From Psychromonas sp. MME1 (GTDB lineage: Bacteria; Pseudomonadota; Gammaproteobacteria; Enterobacterales; Psychromonadaceae), in NCBI RefSeq assembly GCF_041080865.1, contig NZ_CP160906.1, positions 1,674,001 to 1,738,000 of the forward strand: a DNA stretch of 64,000 nucleotides, given 5' to 3'. The notes under the pieces were generated by a model that worked only from the letters and a program-made list of their open reading frames with translations, was not told the DNA's origin and ran no database searches. The position numbers and the translations under genes were made by a program. How positions within the stretch are numbered: position 1 is the stretch's first letter; every line of letters starts with the position of its first letter. Of the stretch, positions 32,303 through 43,305 are shown piece by piece.

Positions 32303-32693
32303 TCAGAATAAACAATTATATAGAGATCCCATCAATGGCAAACTTGGTGGTGTATGCGCGGGTCTAGCAGAATACTTTTCCGTTGAAGTATGGCTTATTC
32401 GTTTAATTGTTATTTCTGCATTTTTATTTACCGCTGGCTTTTTAGTCTTCATCGCTTACACCGCAGCTTATTTTATATTGGATGAAATGCCTGAGCAGCG
32501 AAAATGGCAACAAAGTATCTACCAAAAACATAATGTGAAAAAGAAAGCATGGGAATATGGCGCTTCAGCAGCAGAGATATTAGAAAATAGTGAAATTGAC
32601 TTAAATACTATAGAGTCAGAAATAGAAAAAATGGAAAATTATGTCACTTCATTTGCCTTTAAAATGAATAATGAATTCACCAATCAAAAATAG
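32295..32693 (+). CDS. pspC: phage shock protein C
   Basis: This 132-residue PspC-domain protein has the N-terminal LYRDPINGKLGGVCAGLAEYF block (about 7-27), one membrane segment at about 38-62 and a basic/acidic C-terminal helix. It works with PspB at the inner membrane. ATG 32295 has GGAGG 11 bases upstream inside pspB and overlaps the pspB stop, which gives translational coupling. Confidence 0.92.
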   Translation: MNNQNKQLYRDPINGKLGGVCAGLAEYFSVEVWLIRLIVISAFLFTAGFLVFIAYTAAYFILDEMPEQRKWQQSIYQKHNVKKKAWEYGASAAEILENSEIDLNTIESEIEKMENYVTSFAFKMNNEFTNQK

Positions 32694-32844
32694 GTAACAA
32701 TTTTCCCTATACATGATTTTGCACCTATTCGCGATATTGATAGCAATACAACAATCACCTTGAACAATAATAATATTTGAGTAATAACGCAGACTACACC
32801 ATACTTAATTGAATCTAATAACCTCTGAGCACCAAAGGTCAATA

Positions 32845-34448
32845 ATGAAAACCTTTATTTCACAATACTGCTTATATTATTTAACAATTTTATACTTTGT
32901 TACTCATTTTTTTCATCCGGTGCAAGCGAATGAGAGTCTATCTCGACCTCAGTTACGTTACCCTGAAATCATTGACTCTATATATCAGGACAAAGGCAAT
33001 GGCATAGCGCTATTATGGCAAAATGAAGAATTAATCAGTGAATTAAAAAAACAAATTTTTGTGTTTATAGTCGCTGGAATTGATAATCAACTCATTAATT
33101 CTTACCAAGCCTTGCAAAAAGCAGAACAACAACATGATCCGATCCTTTTTGATCAATTAGCATCTGATTTGTTACTTTTTTATCTTGCCTACACGGAGCA
33201 TAAAAAAACAGAAGGTAAAAAGTGGCTATTCTCCAGAACATGGATGTTTCATTCATTCCTCCTTCACAACAATCTATCGATGCCTTTTTTAACAGTGACT
33301 CATCTGCCCAAAAAACACACTATTTGCAATCTATCTCCTCTAAGCCAGCGCAATATAAACGCCTTTACCTATATTTATTAGACTATTATGCATCAATTGA
33401 TATAAATGAGGCAGTTGCACCATTTACAGAAACGATTAAAAAGGGTGAAAATATTGAACAAAAAGATCTTTTATTAACACGCCTATTGTTAGCCAGAGAG
33501 ATCAACGAACAACAAAAAAAAGCTTTTGAAACAACGAATAAAAATTTTTACACGCTTGAGTTAGAAGAAACAATTAAAAATTTTCAGCGCAGACATGGCT
33601 TAACGGCCGATGGCGTAATAGGTAGAAAAACACAATATTGGCTTAACCTACATCCGCAAGAGCGCCTTAGATTAATGGCAATAAATACATTGCGATCTGA
33701 ATTATGGGCCATAAACAACGGAAATCAGGTCTTGGTTAATATTCCAGATTACACCATGGAATACTGGGAAATGGGAGAGAAAATTTTCCAAAGCAGAGTG
33801 ATCGTGGGGCGCTATAAAAGAAAAACGCCTATTCTAACCGCTAAACTCGATTCAATTATTTTCAATCCTATATGGCGAGTGCCAACCAAAATTATGCGTA
33901 AAGATATTCTGCCCAATGCATTGCAGAACTTAGACTATTTTAAAAAACATCAATACGAAATATTTGCAGATTGGACTAGCCAAAAGCCGCTTAGTATTGA
34001 TGATATTGATTGGCAAACATACAACGCCAATAACTTCCCATACAAATTGCGCCAAAAAGCAGGCCCAATGAATGCTCTTGGGCAATATAAATTTAACACC
34101 CCAAATAACCAATCCATTTATTTGCACGACACTCCTGCAAAAAGCTTATTTAACAAAGAAGCGAGACCTTTTAGCTCTGGTTGTATTCGCGTTGAACAAG
34201 CGGGTGAATTTGCCCATTTATTACTGTCAAAATCGGGTTTTTCTGATGAAACATATCGCCAACATAGCGAACAAGATGAGACGACAGTGCTAGGATTAAC
34301 CGAAGTGATCATCTTTTCTACGATTTATCAAACTGTCTGGGTTGACGATAATGGCATCACACAATTTAGATCCGATATCTATCAATATGATCGCGCCTAT
34401 CTATCACAAAATGCCCAAATCCCCTTACTAGACAATGACTACATTTAA
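32845..34448 (+). CDS. L,D-transpeptidase (YcbB/LdtD type), frameshifted
   Basis: This periplasmic murein L,D-transpeptidase is about 535 residues. ATG 32845 (MKTFISQY) begins a signal peptide ending near HPVQA; the TTG at 32809 lacks a site. A peptidoglycan-binding domain (FQRRHGLTADGVIGRKT) precedes the YkuD catalytic domain, with YLHDTP and the catalytic cysteine in FSSGCIRVE. The frame slips at 33231-33235 (CTCCAG), where one base, probably a C, is missing. WLFS then continues as QNMDVSFIPP. The gene for a MepK-like endopeptidase follows, as ycbK follows ycbB in E. coli. Confidence 0.9.
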
Positions 34449-34684
34449 AAGTGAGTGCTCAGTAAAGATAAGCTAAATCATAGACGCCTCACAAATATGG
34501 GATCCTTCCCTATCTATAAATAAAATTAAAACCCCTTACAATTCAATTAGAATACAAGAAAACGCCATTTTAAAGGTAAATATTTGATTTTTTTCTCATT
34601 TGACTAGCGTACAAAAAATCAGTACTTTCTCAACTTATGTTATTTTTTAACCTTTTTTAGTTTGTTTTATATGCGTTGAGTGTT

Positions 34685-35233
34685 ATGTCAAAACCTGATT
34701 TTAATCGTCGAAAATTTGTTCTATCTAGCCTAGTTACTTTAGGTGCAACCTGCCTCCCCTCTTTAACTTTTGCATCGCAGGCTAATGGCTCCCCAAGAAT
34801 GTTAAGCATGAATAATCTTCACACCGGTGAAATTATTGATACTGAATATTTTGATGGTAAACATTATCAATTTAGTGAATTACAAAAGCTAAATCATCTA
34901 TGCCGCGACTTTCGTCGTAATGAGATTATTGCTATGGATACTCGCTTATTTGATCAGTTATCGGCTATCCAGAAAGTACTTGGCTGTAACAAACAAGTAC
35001 AAATCATCTCTGGTTATCGTTCGCCTGAGACTAATAAAATGCTCAGTGCAAAATCAAATGGTGTTGCTAAAAAAAGTATGCATATGCAAGGCAAAGCGAT
35101 GGATTTTCGTATCGAAGGTATTTCACTAAATAAAGTTAGAAAGGCTGCATTGTCACTAAAAGCGGGTGGTGTCGGTTATTATCCTAATAGTAACTTTGTA
35201 CATATTGACACTGGCCGTGTTCGTAGTTGGTAA
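34685..35233 (+). CDS. murein endopeptidase MepK-like (YcbK, DUF882)
   Basis: This 182-residue periplasmic M15-like peptidase has a twin-arginine type signal (NRRKFVLSSL) and the zinc-site pattern SGYRSPETN, SMHMQGKAMDF and FVHIDTG. E. coli MepK cleaves 3-3 cross-links made by L,D-transpeptidases, and here it directly follows such an enzyme, so the pair makes and edits 3-3 links. ATG 34685 is used; the upstream TTG at 34676 is three codons earlier and less likely. Confidence 0.9.
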   Translation: MSKPDFNRRKFVLSSLVTLGATCLPSLTFASQANGSPRMLSMNNLHTGEIIDTEYFDGKHYQFSELQKLNHLCRDFRRNEIIAMDTRLFDQLSAIQKVLGCNKQVQIISGYRSPETNKMLSAKSNGVAKKSMHMQGKAMDFRIEGISLNKVRKAALSLKAGGVGYYPNSNFVHIDTGRVRSW

Positions 35234-35245
35234 TTTGTTAAAAAC

Positions 35246-35264
35246 GGCGAGTGAGTGACTCGCC
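35246..35264 (+). terminator. terminator after the MepK-like gene
   Basis: A 7-bp stem (GGCGAGT with ACTCGCC) has a GAGTG loop and is followed by CTTTTAA. Confidence 0.8.
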
Positions 35265-35330
35265 CTTTTAAACTTTCATAACATACAGTGTCACCGCTAT
35301 GTTCTATCGATTTATTATCTCGAGTTGGCC

Positions 35331-35874
35331 TTATTTAGGGTCAAAAGAAAACTTTTGTCCACCAATGGCAGCTTCATACATTAAACCACCAATGGCGTAG
35401 GTATATATTGCCATGCCATTAGTGTAATCCCCTTTTTGTGACTCTTTTCCAGCCCCAGCAGAATTCCCCGTCGTACTTGTTTGCGCCTGTGCGCCAGCGG
35501 TAATGGCAACAGCAGAGGCTTGCGCACTAAATTCAAAATTTCCATTTGTAAATTTGTCATAACTGTTTTTATCTTTAAAAAAGAATCACTTCACTAAATG
35601 CCTGTCCACCAAGCTGAAAACCTATGGTCAGCTGGGTCATTGATGTTTCACCTGTTTTAACGCCTTTTTTAAAAACACTACCTGAACCATAAGCACCACC
35701 AATACCAATCCCCCCTTTACCTATAGTCGGAAATATCGCATAACCATAGGCACTAGAGAATAAGGCACTCACTTTGGGGGATTGTTTGAAATTGGCAATC
35801 GTATCGGCAATTTCATCTGCCATGCTGATGCTTGTAAAAAGCAGCAACACAAGTAAGTATGCTAATTTTTTCAT
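35331..35874 (-). CDS. SYLF (YSC84-like) lipid-binding exported protein, frameshifted
   Basis: Read across one slip this is a protein of about 180 residues. It has a signal peptide MKKLAYLLVLLLFTSISMA and then a SYLF domain: VSALFSSAYGYAIFPTIGKGGIGIGGAYGSG, and TIGFQLGGQAFSEVILF. The frame breaks in a run of six A on the plus strand at 35577-35582. With five, ILF continues as KDKNSYDKFTNGNFEFSAQ and ends GGQKFSFDPK at 35331. SYLF domains bind lipids, and bacterial members are outer-surface or periplasmic with unknown roles. Confidence 0.85.
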
Positions 35875-35967
35875 GATAGACCCTTTTAATTAAATAAGTA
35901 TCTATCTAGCTTAGCTTAGATAGATTGATTTGGGCAAAGAACAGCAATTAATTATTAATATTAGATT

Positions 35968-36380
35968 TTAACCCCAAACACGATTAATCAATCGCACATG
36001 TAGTGTAATCTCTTCCCGATCATGGTAAAGATGTTTTGCCTGCAATTCATACTCTAAGCCCGCATCATTTATCATATCGGTTAATATCTTAATATCTGCT
36101 GCAGCTTCTTGATAACGTTTTTTCATGGGAAGTTTAAGGTTAAAAATAGCCTCTTTGCACCAACCTTCAATCAGCCATTTAGCCATTAGTTTTGCGACAC
36201 GTTTTGGTTTTTCAATCATGTCACAAACTAGCCAGTCTATATTTTTGCGCTCTGGCTCATATTTAAAGCCATCTACCATATAGTGCGTCACTTGCCCTGT
36301 ATCCATCAAACTTTGTGCCATCGCGCCATTGTCGATGGCAGTAACAAACATTCCCCGACGTACTAGCTGGTATGTCCACC
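35968..36380 (-). pseudogene. duplicated 3' fragment of rlmM
   Basis: This open frame encodes the last ~137 residues of RlmM, from [20 protein letters not shown] to [20 protein letters not shown]. It lacks the SAM-binding N-terminal part. An unrelated stretch to 36447 fuses in frame upstream but has no start region. It matches intact rlmM at 39705-40074 over 370 bp with four silent differences, but its final dozen residues differ from the intact gene. It looks like the old 3' end displaced by the cassette between them. Confidence 0.88.
36011..36380 (-). repeat. 370-bp direct repeat, distal copy
   Basis: By eye this is 366 of 370 bases identical to 39705-40074. Similarity stops abruptly at both ends. 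The spacing between copies is 3694 bp. Confidence 0.93.
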
Positions 36381-36415
36381 TACAGGATATCTGCCTTGTT
36401 TTTTTTAGGGTGCTA

Positions 36416-36445
36416 GGCAAGGTCTTGTAAAATACAAGACCTGCC
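36416..36445 (-). other. long hairpin at the cassette end
   Basis: GGCAAGGTCTTGTA pairs with TACAAGACCTGCC with one bulged A and a three-base loop. It lies between the CHAT gene and the rlmM fragment. On the minus strand no T tract follows, so it is either a poor terminator or a structural site. Confidence 0.6.
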
Positions 36446-36506
36446 ATTCGCCGCTATTTTATTTCTGAATACGGAGCTTACTTTAGAAATAAAGCCCCAC
36501 ATAAAC

Positions 36507-38933
36507 TTAAATAGCCAGACCGCTTAATTGAAATGCTGACCAGTAATATGGGTTCGGATACGTCGCTTTAAGTTGCCTCTGGGCTTCGGCTAACGCTTCA
36601 CGCTTATTCATCGTTGTGAGATTTTTATAGAAACGAATCATCAACTGATACGTTGCTTCATCATCCACTTGCCACAGGCTTGAAACAATACTGCTCGCTC
36701 CGGCAAATAAAAACCCTCGGGTAAAGCCAATTACATCGTCACCATTACCGATATGCCCTAGCGCCGTCTCACAGGCTGATAAAGTAACTAAGTCTACATT
36801 TAACTGCATATCGTAAAGTTCTCTGACCGTAAGCACTCCATCATTCTGTTCGTCTTTAGCTAATAACAGCGCGGAGTCCAGAGGAATTGCACTATTAAAG
36901 GTACCGTGAGAAGCAAAATGCAACATGTTATATTTACCAGCACTATTTTTGACCTTAGTCTCTGTTGCCCGTTCTTTTACGAATATATCTGAATCTTTGA
37001 TAATGTTTGAAATCTCATTCACTTCAACTTCGGCAAAGGGGAGTGATAATTCAGCATATCCCAAATCAGGGTTGCCTAAAGCTAATAGCTGTTCAGAATC
37101 GGTTTTATTATTGATAATATACTGCAATACCGATGCACTCGGCAATATACGCATATCAAATTTATCTACCATATATTTGTTACCATCATACAGTGCATTA
37201 AACGGTAGATAATGGAGTAAACCGTGAGGAATAATGGTTAAATTCTTGTTCGTTAAGTATAGATCCAATGGTTCGATAAGCTCTTTATAGAGACGGTTAG
37301 CTACAACCTTTAATTTTTCGACATCACCTTCTTCGATAAGCACTCTAAAAAAAGAGACATCTTTAACGATCTCGGAGTTGAGCCTGAAGGCCTTAATCCC
37401 TTGCTGTGAAATCAAAAAATTATACCATTTGTCACCATAACCATAGAACTCTATGTAGCTTTCTCCTGTTTTTAATGTTTCACTAATTTTCTTAAAGCTG
37501 ATCTGCTCGCCAAACGTCACCAATTTTTTCTCTTGAGCCGTAGTATTGTTTGTTTTAATTAGCTTTAAGCCCCTGCTATTTCCATCTTTAGCAAAACTAA
37601 AGGAGCTCTTGGAATGATAGGATTTTTTATTATCAGCAACTGTAGACACATCAATTCTCTGGGTCAACATATCAACCAACGCTCGAGACTTACTACGCTC
37701 CACGTATTCAAAGGCAGCCGTAAAATCACCTTGAGTAACTAGCGTATCTATTAAGTTAGCATAAACAGCCTGCTTATCCCCCAGAAATCCGATACGTCCA
37801 TTTTCAGAGCTAATAGAGTTTCGCTGCGCCTCTACAATTTCAACAGCTTTCTTAAGTATGGTGATCGCCTGTTCTATTTCTCCACGATAAAGTAAAATTG
37901 TCGCATGATCATTAAGTAAACTATAAGAGATAGAGTTTATTGATGCCTGATTTATTTCGCTGATAAGCTTCTTCTGAATAGCAAATGCCTTATCTAACTC
38001 ACCTAATCCCATATATGATTTTTGCAGATAATAGAGAGCTTGCTCTTGGTGGGAAGATTGATTAAATGATTCACCAGCAACATCAAACATATTGACACCA
38101 GAAACCAACGATATAGAAGACAGCATTGCTAGCCCGACTGGATTAAACAAAATTAATTTACTAGATTGTTCAAATCCGGTTTGATCACTAATATCTTCGT
38201 ATATATCAATGTTATCTTTATATTTGGATGCCAATAGGTTATAGCGCATAATCCATAATGTAATCAAATTCTTATCTTTTCTCTGAACCTCATCCAGCTC
38301 ACTGTTATATATATTTTTTAATATTATTTGATGCTCATTTTTATTTCGGCAGTTAGATAGCAATTGACATGTATAGGCTGCCAGCCCTAGGCTTCTTAAT
38401 TGAATTTTGCTGTGCAGAGCTATAAACCTTGTTCCCAACAACCTCTCACTCATTTTAAAGCTCTGTGAAGAGAATTTATAAGCTCTATCAACATCCCCCA
38501 AAGCAAAAGCACGCTCGGCTCGCATTAAGTTTAAAAGAGCGATATACAGATCGTTGTTTCTTTCATCATCTACCTTTTGTCCACTGTTATTAGCATATCC
38601 CCCTCCGAAATCAATTTGATTGATTGGATCGAGGGAGTCAATTAATGAGTTACGTAACTCTTCAGCATTAATGCCACTATTAACGACAGAGTCAATACAG
38701 TTATCAAATTCATTAAACTGACGCAGTTGTAAATATGAATCACAAATCATGGCATGCATAATGGCCGAAATATTTGATGTATCGGTATTACTATTTTCAG
38801 CATCCTCTATAACAGCAATATAATCTGCCTGAAGATAATCCTGTGCCAGCTTGGTTGTGTTAGAGGCGCATCCAAGTTGCAAGCCGCATGAAAAAACAAT
38901 AAAAATACAATTTATAATCCATGAATAGTTCAT
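36507..38933 (-). CDS. TPR-CHAT caspase-like protein with N-terminal export signal
   Basis: This 808-residue protein has TPR-like helices over about residues 30-430 and a C-terminal CHAT domain (about 520-808) of caspase-like cysteine proteases. The catalytic dyad is visible: histidine in LHFASHG at about 676 and cysteine in LSACETALG at about 721, with the following GFTRGFLFAGASSIVSSLWQV block. The N terminus is hydrophobic (IINCIFIVFSCGLQLGC) and may be a lipoprotein signal or anchor; the lipobox is not canonical. It lies 17 bp after a lipoprotein gene on the same strand, and the pair sits between two copies of rlmM 3' sequence. TPR-CHAT proteins include the Craspase protease, but no CRISPR genes are here. 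Substrate is unknown. Confidence 0.88.
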   Translation of the reverse strand: MNYSWIINCIFIVFSCGLQLGCASNTTKLAQDYLQADYIAVIEDAENSNTDTSNISAIMHAMICDSYLQLRQFNEFDNCIDSVVNSGINAEELRNSLIDSLDPINQIDFGGGYANNSGQKVDDERNNDLYIALLNLMRAERAFALGDVDRAYKFSSQSFKMSERLLGTRFIALHSKIQLRSLGLAAYTCQLLSNCRNKNEHQIILKNIYNSELDEVQRKDKNLITLWIMRYNLLASKYKDNIDIYEDISDQTGFEQSSKLILFNPVGLAMLSSISLVSGVNMFDVAGESFNQSSHQEQALYYLQKSYMGLGELDKAFAIQKKLISEINQASINSISYSLLNDHATILLYRGEIEQAITILKKAVEIVEAQRNSISSENGRIGFLGDKQAVYANLIDTLVTQGDFTAAFEYVERSKSRALVDMLTQRIDVSTVADNKKSYHSKSSFSFAKDGNSRGLKLIKTNNTTAQEKKLVTFGEQISFKKISETLKTGESYIEFYGYGDKWYNFLISQQGIKAFRLNSEIVKDVSFFRVLIEEGDVEKLKVVANRLYKELIEPLDLYLTNKNLTIIPHGLLHYLPFNALYDGNKYMVDKFDMRILPSASVLQYIINNKTDSEQLLALGNPDLGYAELSLPFAEVEVNEISNIIKDSDIFVKERATETKVKNSAGKYNMLHFASHGTFNSAIPLDSALLLAKDEQNDGVLTVRELYDMQLNVDLVTLSACETALGHIGNGDDVIGFTRGFLFAGASSIVSSLWQVDDEATYQLMIRFYKNLTTMNKREALAEAQRQLKATYPNPYYWSAFQLSGLAI

Positions 38934-38950
38934 ATTAAACCCTTATAAGT

Positions 38951-39511
38951 TCAAATAGAGGAAGGTTCATCTTTTATAATGCTCAAGAAGTCACGCTCAT
39001 GCTCAACACCAATCGATTCCAATGTAGTGGTTAGATTACCAACTTCGTTTAAAATTTCTTTATAATACCCTCCACCTTTTAAAGCGGTTTTGGAGTAAAA
39101 AGTGCATTTATTTTCATTGAAAATAGATGCACTATTATTTTTCAGGTATATTTTAAATGTCGTATAAGCGTTATTTGAGAAGGAATAAGCACTGTAACTG
39201 ATACTTAAGGGCGATTCTATCCACTCCCAATCTCGATATGCTTGCGGAATTAAGATTGCTGTAAATTTTAAACCCAAAGGGATTACAGGGTTCTTTTTAA
39301 ATTTGTTTTCAGTGTATTCACATATCGCAGGCACTAGAGTAGGAGTGTGCACTGCTTTATTACTGGATTCTATTCTATTTGACTGTAGTAATGAAATATC
39401 AACAACACCAGCTTTTTTATTTGACTTCATAGCCATTACTACTGGATCTGGTTTACCAGCACAAGCCGACAAAAAAAGCGATAGAGTAGTTATAAATATA
39501 AATTTTTTCAT
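38951..39511 (-). CDS. lipoprotein of unknown function paired with the CHAT gene
   Basis: This 186-residue protein has a clear lipoprotein signal (MKKFIFITTLSLFLSAC, lipobox LSAC, cysteine 17). The mature part is unrecognised. It has a FTAILIPQAYRDWEWIESPLSISYSAYSF stretch that looks beta-rich and only two later cysteines. Seventeen bases separate it from the CHAT gene, so they are almost surely one operon. It may anchor, regulate or be the target of the protease; none of these is shown. Confidence 0.75.
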   Translation of the reverse strand: MKKFIFITTLSLFLSACAGKPDPVVMAMKSNKKAGVVDISLLQSNRIESSNKAVHTPTLVPAICEYTENKFKKNPVIPLGLKFTAILIPQAYRDWEWIESPLSISYSAYSFSNNAYTTFKIYLKNNSASIFNENKCTFYSKTALKGGGYYKEILNEVGNLTTTLESIGVEHERDFLSIIKDEPSSI

Positions 39512-39643
39512 AAGTGATTCCTTTTACTTTAATTGATTTTCGAAATCATCAATGGATAACCGAAAATAAAAAATACATATGCCCAAATGCAGTCAACAGG
39601 GCATAATATATTGTTCAACATAATTTTAGAGAAAATATCATGC

Positions 39644-40741
39644 TCAGCTATTACCTAGCTGTTTGCCCCAAACATTCCCCTGTAAACTAATATGAACAGT
39701 GATTTCTTCCCGATCATGGTAAAGATGTTTTGCCTGCAATTCATACTCTAAGCCCGCATCATTTATCATATCGGTTAATATCTTAATATCTGCTGCAGCT
39801 TCTTGATAACGTTTTTTCATGGGAAGTTTAAGGTTAAAAATAGCCTCTTTGCACCAACCTTCAATCAGCCATTTAGCCATTAGTTTTGCGACACGTTTTG
39901 GTTTTTCAATCATGTCACAAACTAACCAGTCTATATTTTTGCGCTCTGGCTCATATTTAAAGCCATCTACCATATAGTGCGTCACTTGCCCTGTATCCAT
40001 TAAACTTTGTGCCATCGCACCATTGTCAATGGCAGTAACAAACATTCCCCGACGTACTAGCTGGTATGTCCACCCACCCGGACAAGCGCCAAGATCAACT
40101 GCTCGCATCCCTGAATGCAAACGTTCCACTTGTTCTTCAGGGGTTAAGAAAATTTGAATCGCTTCATCAAGCTTCAGAGTTGAGCGACTTGGCGCTTCAC
40201 TTGGTGAACGTAAACGGGCAATACCCATATAAAATTCGCTGCGATTATTTGGCAGAGAGAAGCCAATAAAAGCCGATTGATTATCTAAAAAACAGAGGTG
40301 ATAACAAATTTTTTTACGATTTTCTTTGGCCGTTAAACTATTTTGCTTTTTAAGGGCTTGTCGCAGTGGCACGGTAAATTTACGGCAAAAAGTAAGCAAT
40401 GGTTTAGTCTCATCGCCCTCAGGGGTTTCAACATAAAGGTCGCCACCTAAGGGCATATTACGTGTTACCTGTAAAATAGGTGATATGCGGTCATCTAATG
40501 GTAAATTATCAACAAACTCTTGCACTGCAATTAATTGACGCGCAAAAATCAACTGTTTGTAATTAAGACCCTTTAATAGCTTTTCAACTTCTTCACCGTT
40601 GTAGCATTGATAAAAGACATAACCACTATTACGTTTCGTTTTTATAAAACCAAATATTTCCAATGCAGCAGCTTTATCTTGTATTTCGTTAGCGCAATCA
40701 TTTTCAAAGCCAGGGCGGCAGTATAGTAAAATTCCTAACAT
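39644..40741 (-). CDS. rlmM: 23S rRNA 2'-O-ribose methyltransferase RlmM
   Basis: This 365-residue SAM-dependent enzyme methylates the ribose of C2498 in 23S rRNA. A THUMP-like N-terminal domain precedes the RrmJ-fold catalytic domain, with the SAM motif AVDLGACPGGWTYQL at about 217-231. The C-terminal end (EITVHISLQGNVWGKQLGNS) differs from the duplicated fragment downstream, so the gene probably received a new 3' end when the cassette arrived. ygdD lies upstream on the same strand, as in E. coli. Confidence 0.95.
   Translation of the reverse strand: MLGILLYCRPGFENDCANEIQDKAAALEIFGFIKTKRNSGYVFYQCYNGEEVEKLLKGLNYKQLIFARQLIAVQEFVDNLPLDDRISPILQVTRNMPLGGDLYVETPEGDETKPLLTFCRKFTVPLRQALKKQNSLTAKENRKKICYHLCFLDNQSAFIGFSLPNNRSEFYMGIARLRSPSEAPSRSTLKLDEAIQIFLTPEEQVERLHSGMRAVDLGACPGGWTYQLVRRGMFVTAIDNGAMAQSLMDTGQVTHYMVDGFKYEPERKNIDWLVCDMIEKPKRVAKLMAKWLIEGWCKEAIFNLKLPMKKRYQEAAADIKILTDMINDAGLEYELQAKHLYHDREEITVHISLQGNVWGKQLGNS
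39705..40074 (-). repeat. 370-bp direct repeat, copy within rlmM
   Basis: This is the copy of the repeat inside intact rlmM. The four differences from 36011-36380 are all silent, which points to recent origin or ongoing gene conversion. Confidence 0.93.
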
Positions 40742-40774
40742 ATTTTCCTCTGTTTAATCTTTATTAAACATTTG

Positions 40775-41191
40775 TTAACGTTGGCATGGTTTAAAAAAGA
40801 GAGAAAGCCCAAGTAACAACCAAGCCGAGATCAATAACAGCCCACCAACGGGTGTTATTGCCCCTAATACCTTAACGCCCGTGAACACATAACAATACAA
40901 GCTCCCACTAAATAGGATAATGCCAAAGGTGAAACAAAACTGGCTCACCAACAACATGGTAGATTGGTAAAAAAGGGAGAATAAACAGACAAAGAGCAAA
41001 GTAAGCGTATGAAATAACTGATAACTCACGGCTGTTTTGAAAATATCAACTTGTTCGGGACTCGCCCAATTAGATAAACCATGACTCGCATAGGCGCCAC
41101 TGGCGACACCCAGAGCACCAAGCAGAGAAGCGAAAATCATAAACCAGCGAGTCATCACTGGTATAGTGCTAATTGTATGTAAGTTGCTCAT
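40775..41191 (-). CDS. ygdD: DUF423 membrane protein YgdD
   Basis: This inner-membrane protein of 138 residues (139 if the GTG one codon earlier is used) has four hydrophobic segments. The DUF423 signature is GALGVASGAYASHGL near residue 25. The function is unknown. Its start directly follows the kdsA stop, so it is probably coupled to it. In E. coli ygdD neighbours rlmM; here it joins that pair to the kdsA end of the hemA operon. Confidence 0.9.
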   Translation of the reverse strand: MSNLHTISTIPVMTRWFMIFASLLGALGVASGAYASHGLSNWASPEQVDIFKTAVSYQLFHTLTLLFVCLFSLFYQSTMLLVSQFCFTFGIILFSGSLYCYVFTGVKVLGAITPVGGLLLISAWLLLGLSLFFKPCQR

Positions 41192-41194
41192 CAC

Positions 41195-42905
<1,711 letters not shown>

Positions 42906-42908
42906 TTT

Positions 42909-43295
42909 CTATCCAACCAATATAATTGCTTGTTTACCAAATGCCAAGCCAGCTATACAGAACAGCCAACCAAATGCCCCTATAAAAGCAAGATATTGCA
43001 TACCTGCTCGCTTTTTATCATTTAATGCCACAGAAACTAATAATAGGTAAGCCGCAAATGCTACTATTTTTTCAAGTAACCAATAACTAGATTCTGCCAA
43101 TGGATTAATATGTAAATAACCCATTAAACATAAACCTAACACTAAAATCGCGAGATGTGTATGCAATAGCATTTTCTTGAATATCGGTTTTTGTGAATTT
43201 TTATGGCCCGATTTCAACCAGTAAAAATTAAGAATAAATAGCACCACTGCTAGTAATATAAAAGTAAAATGGGTATGTTTTAAAATGTTATACAT
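42909..43295 (-). CDS. sirB2: SirB2 family membrane protein
   Basis: This 128-residue protein has four hydrophobic segments, beginning MYNILKHTHFTFILLAVVLF, and matches SirB2/YchQ by length, pattern and place between prmC and sirB1. ATG 43295 has GAGAGAG just upstream; the longer in-frame extension to 43352 overlaps prmC and is rejected. Confidence 0.9.
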   Translation of the reverse strand: MYNILKHTHFTFILLAVVLFILNFYWLKSGHKNSQKPIFKKMLLHTHLAILVLGLCLMGYLHINPLAESSYWLLEKIVAFAAYLLLVSVALNDKKRAGMQYLAFIGAFGWLFCIAGLAFGKQAIILVG

Positions 43296-43305
43296 AACTC
43301 TCTCA

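Noticed and set aside
36507..39511. CRISPR-associated Craspase-like system, because of the TPR-CHAT protein
   Set aside because: There is no gRAMP/Cas7-11 effector, no cas1/cas2 and no regular repeat-spacer array in the window, and the CHAT protein has an export-type N terminus.
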